DNA of 64,000 bases from Borreliella garinii (GTDB taxonomy: Bacteria; Spirochaetota; Spirochaetia; Borreliales; Borreliaceae). The stretch spans positions 806,001 through 870,000 of the forward strand of contig NZ_CP018744.1 in assembly GCF_001922545.1 (NCBI RefSeq), given 5' to 3'. Positions 63,756 to 64,000 of this stretch are shown here, piece by piece. A program made the position numbers and the translations under genes. The stretch's first letter is position 1. Each line of letters opens with the position of its first letter. The notes beneath the pieces are model-generated. The model did no database searches and was not told the DNA's origin. It was given only the letters and a program-made list of their open reading frames with translations.

Positions 63756-64000
63756 ATGAAGACTCAAAATTATGATGAAAGTAAAATAATAACCCTATCT
63801 TCTCTTGAACACATTAGATTAAGATCTGGTATGTATATTGGACGTTTAGGAGATGGCTCTAATATTGATGATGGTATTTATATTCTAATTAAAGAGATAA
63901 TAGACAATTCAATTGATGAGTTTATTATGGGTTATGGAAATGAAATTTTTATAAAAAAAGAAAATAATCTCATTACTATTAGGGATTATGGAAGAGGAAT
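63756..64000 (+). CDS. parE: DNA topoisomerase IV subunit B, N-terminal part (runs off the right edge)
   Basis: ParE is the ATPase subunit of topoisomerase IV, which unlinks daughter chromosomes. I translated 81 codons from the ATG at 63756 (AAGGA at 63746-63750). The GHKL ATPase start is clear: LEHIRLRSGMYIG, KEIIDNSIDEF (Mg-binding Asn) and IRDYGRGI (ATP-binding Asp-x-Gly-x-Gly). The same motifs occur in GyrB. I prefer ParE because of gene order in Lyme spirochaetes (next to plsC). Confidence 0.88.
   Translation, partial: MKTQNYDESKIITLSSLEHIRLRSGMYIGRLGDGSNIDDGIYILIKEIIDNSIDEFIMGYGNEIFIKKENNLITIRDYGRG

Overview
The window is a 64 kb, very AT-rich stretch of chromosome from a Lyme-group spirochaete (Borrelia/Borreliella burgdorferi sensu lato). 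The evidence is the ~70% A+T composition, frequent TTG and GTG starts, an archaeal-type (V/A) ATPase operon in a bacterium, the tmRNA tag AKNNNFTSSNLVMAA, the PUR-domain regulator BpuR, and the order asnS-murI-rsgA-mutS2-V-ATPase-lepA-ldh ... gap-pgk-tpi-secG ... smc-phoU-cheR ... plsC-parE. I saw no insertion sequence, prophage, CRISPR array, rRNA or plasmid-type repeat. Coding density is high and no gene-free stretch exceeds 300 bases; the largest non-protein region (52425-53199) holds the tmRNA and a tRNA-Gly.

Layout. 1-774 (-) is the 5' part of asnS. 937-16620 (+) holds murI, rsgA, mutS2, a small conserved gene, the V-ATPase operon (atpE, a DUF2764-like gene, atpA, atpB, atpD, atpI, atpK), a secreted helical-repeat protein, lepA and ldh, ending at a strong hairpin. 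16650-20081 (-) is sufS-sufU-comM. 20265-21876 (+) is a DUF3467-like gene, perhaps leaderless, plus a membrane protein. 21886-36440 (-) is a nearly gap-free 14.5 kb block: a HAD phosphatase, an M29 aminopeptidase, a DUF212 protein, an uncharacterised membrane lipoprotein, an RnfC-RnfD-like fusion, an RnfA/E-like protein, prfB with its programmed +1 frameshift, a PEGA-like protein, ftsY, a secreted protein and a LolCDE-type lipoprotein exporter. 36557-41550 (+) is an M24 peptidase, a thioredoxin-fold protein without CXXC, def, fmt and a PASTA protein. After rsmE (-) come trxA, ybeY, corC and a TPR protein, then the glycolytic operon gap-pgk-tpiA-secG. ung, trmH and two tandem VUT-family transporters lead to tmRNA and tRNA-Gly. 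The right part holds bpuR, rnhB, smc, two secreted or anchored proteins, phoU, cheR, a SurA/PpiD-like chaperone, a lipoprotein, plsC and the start of parE.

How it fits together. Much of the window is translation (asnS, lepA, prfB, def/fmt, ssrA, tRNA, rsgA, ybeY, rsmE, trmH) and envelope biogenesis (murI, Lol, ftsY, secG, SurA-like, plsC). Energy metabolism is fermentative: lower glycolysis ending in lactate dehydrogenase, with a V-type ATPase. The most interesting item is the gene pair 29463-32338: a recognisable Rnf (ion-pumping ferredoxin:NAD oxidoreductase) relic in which RnfC and RnfD are fused and every expected iron-sulfur cysteine in RnfC and RnfA/E has been lost. This suggests a metal-free, repurposed membrane complex in a genus known for minimal iron use. 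Other points of interest are a murI promoter with a perfect palindrome in its spacer, a 44-bp loopless palindrome covering the end of cheR, a G9 tract in comM, an (AATT)6 tract before ybeY, a short SMC with no visible hinge, and a SufS/SufU pair without local scaffold genes. Functions are inferred by reading motifs; no search was run.
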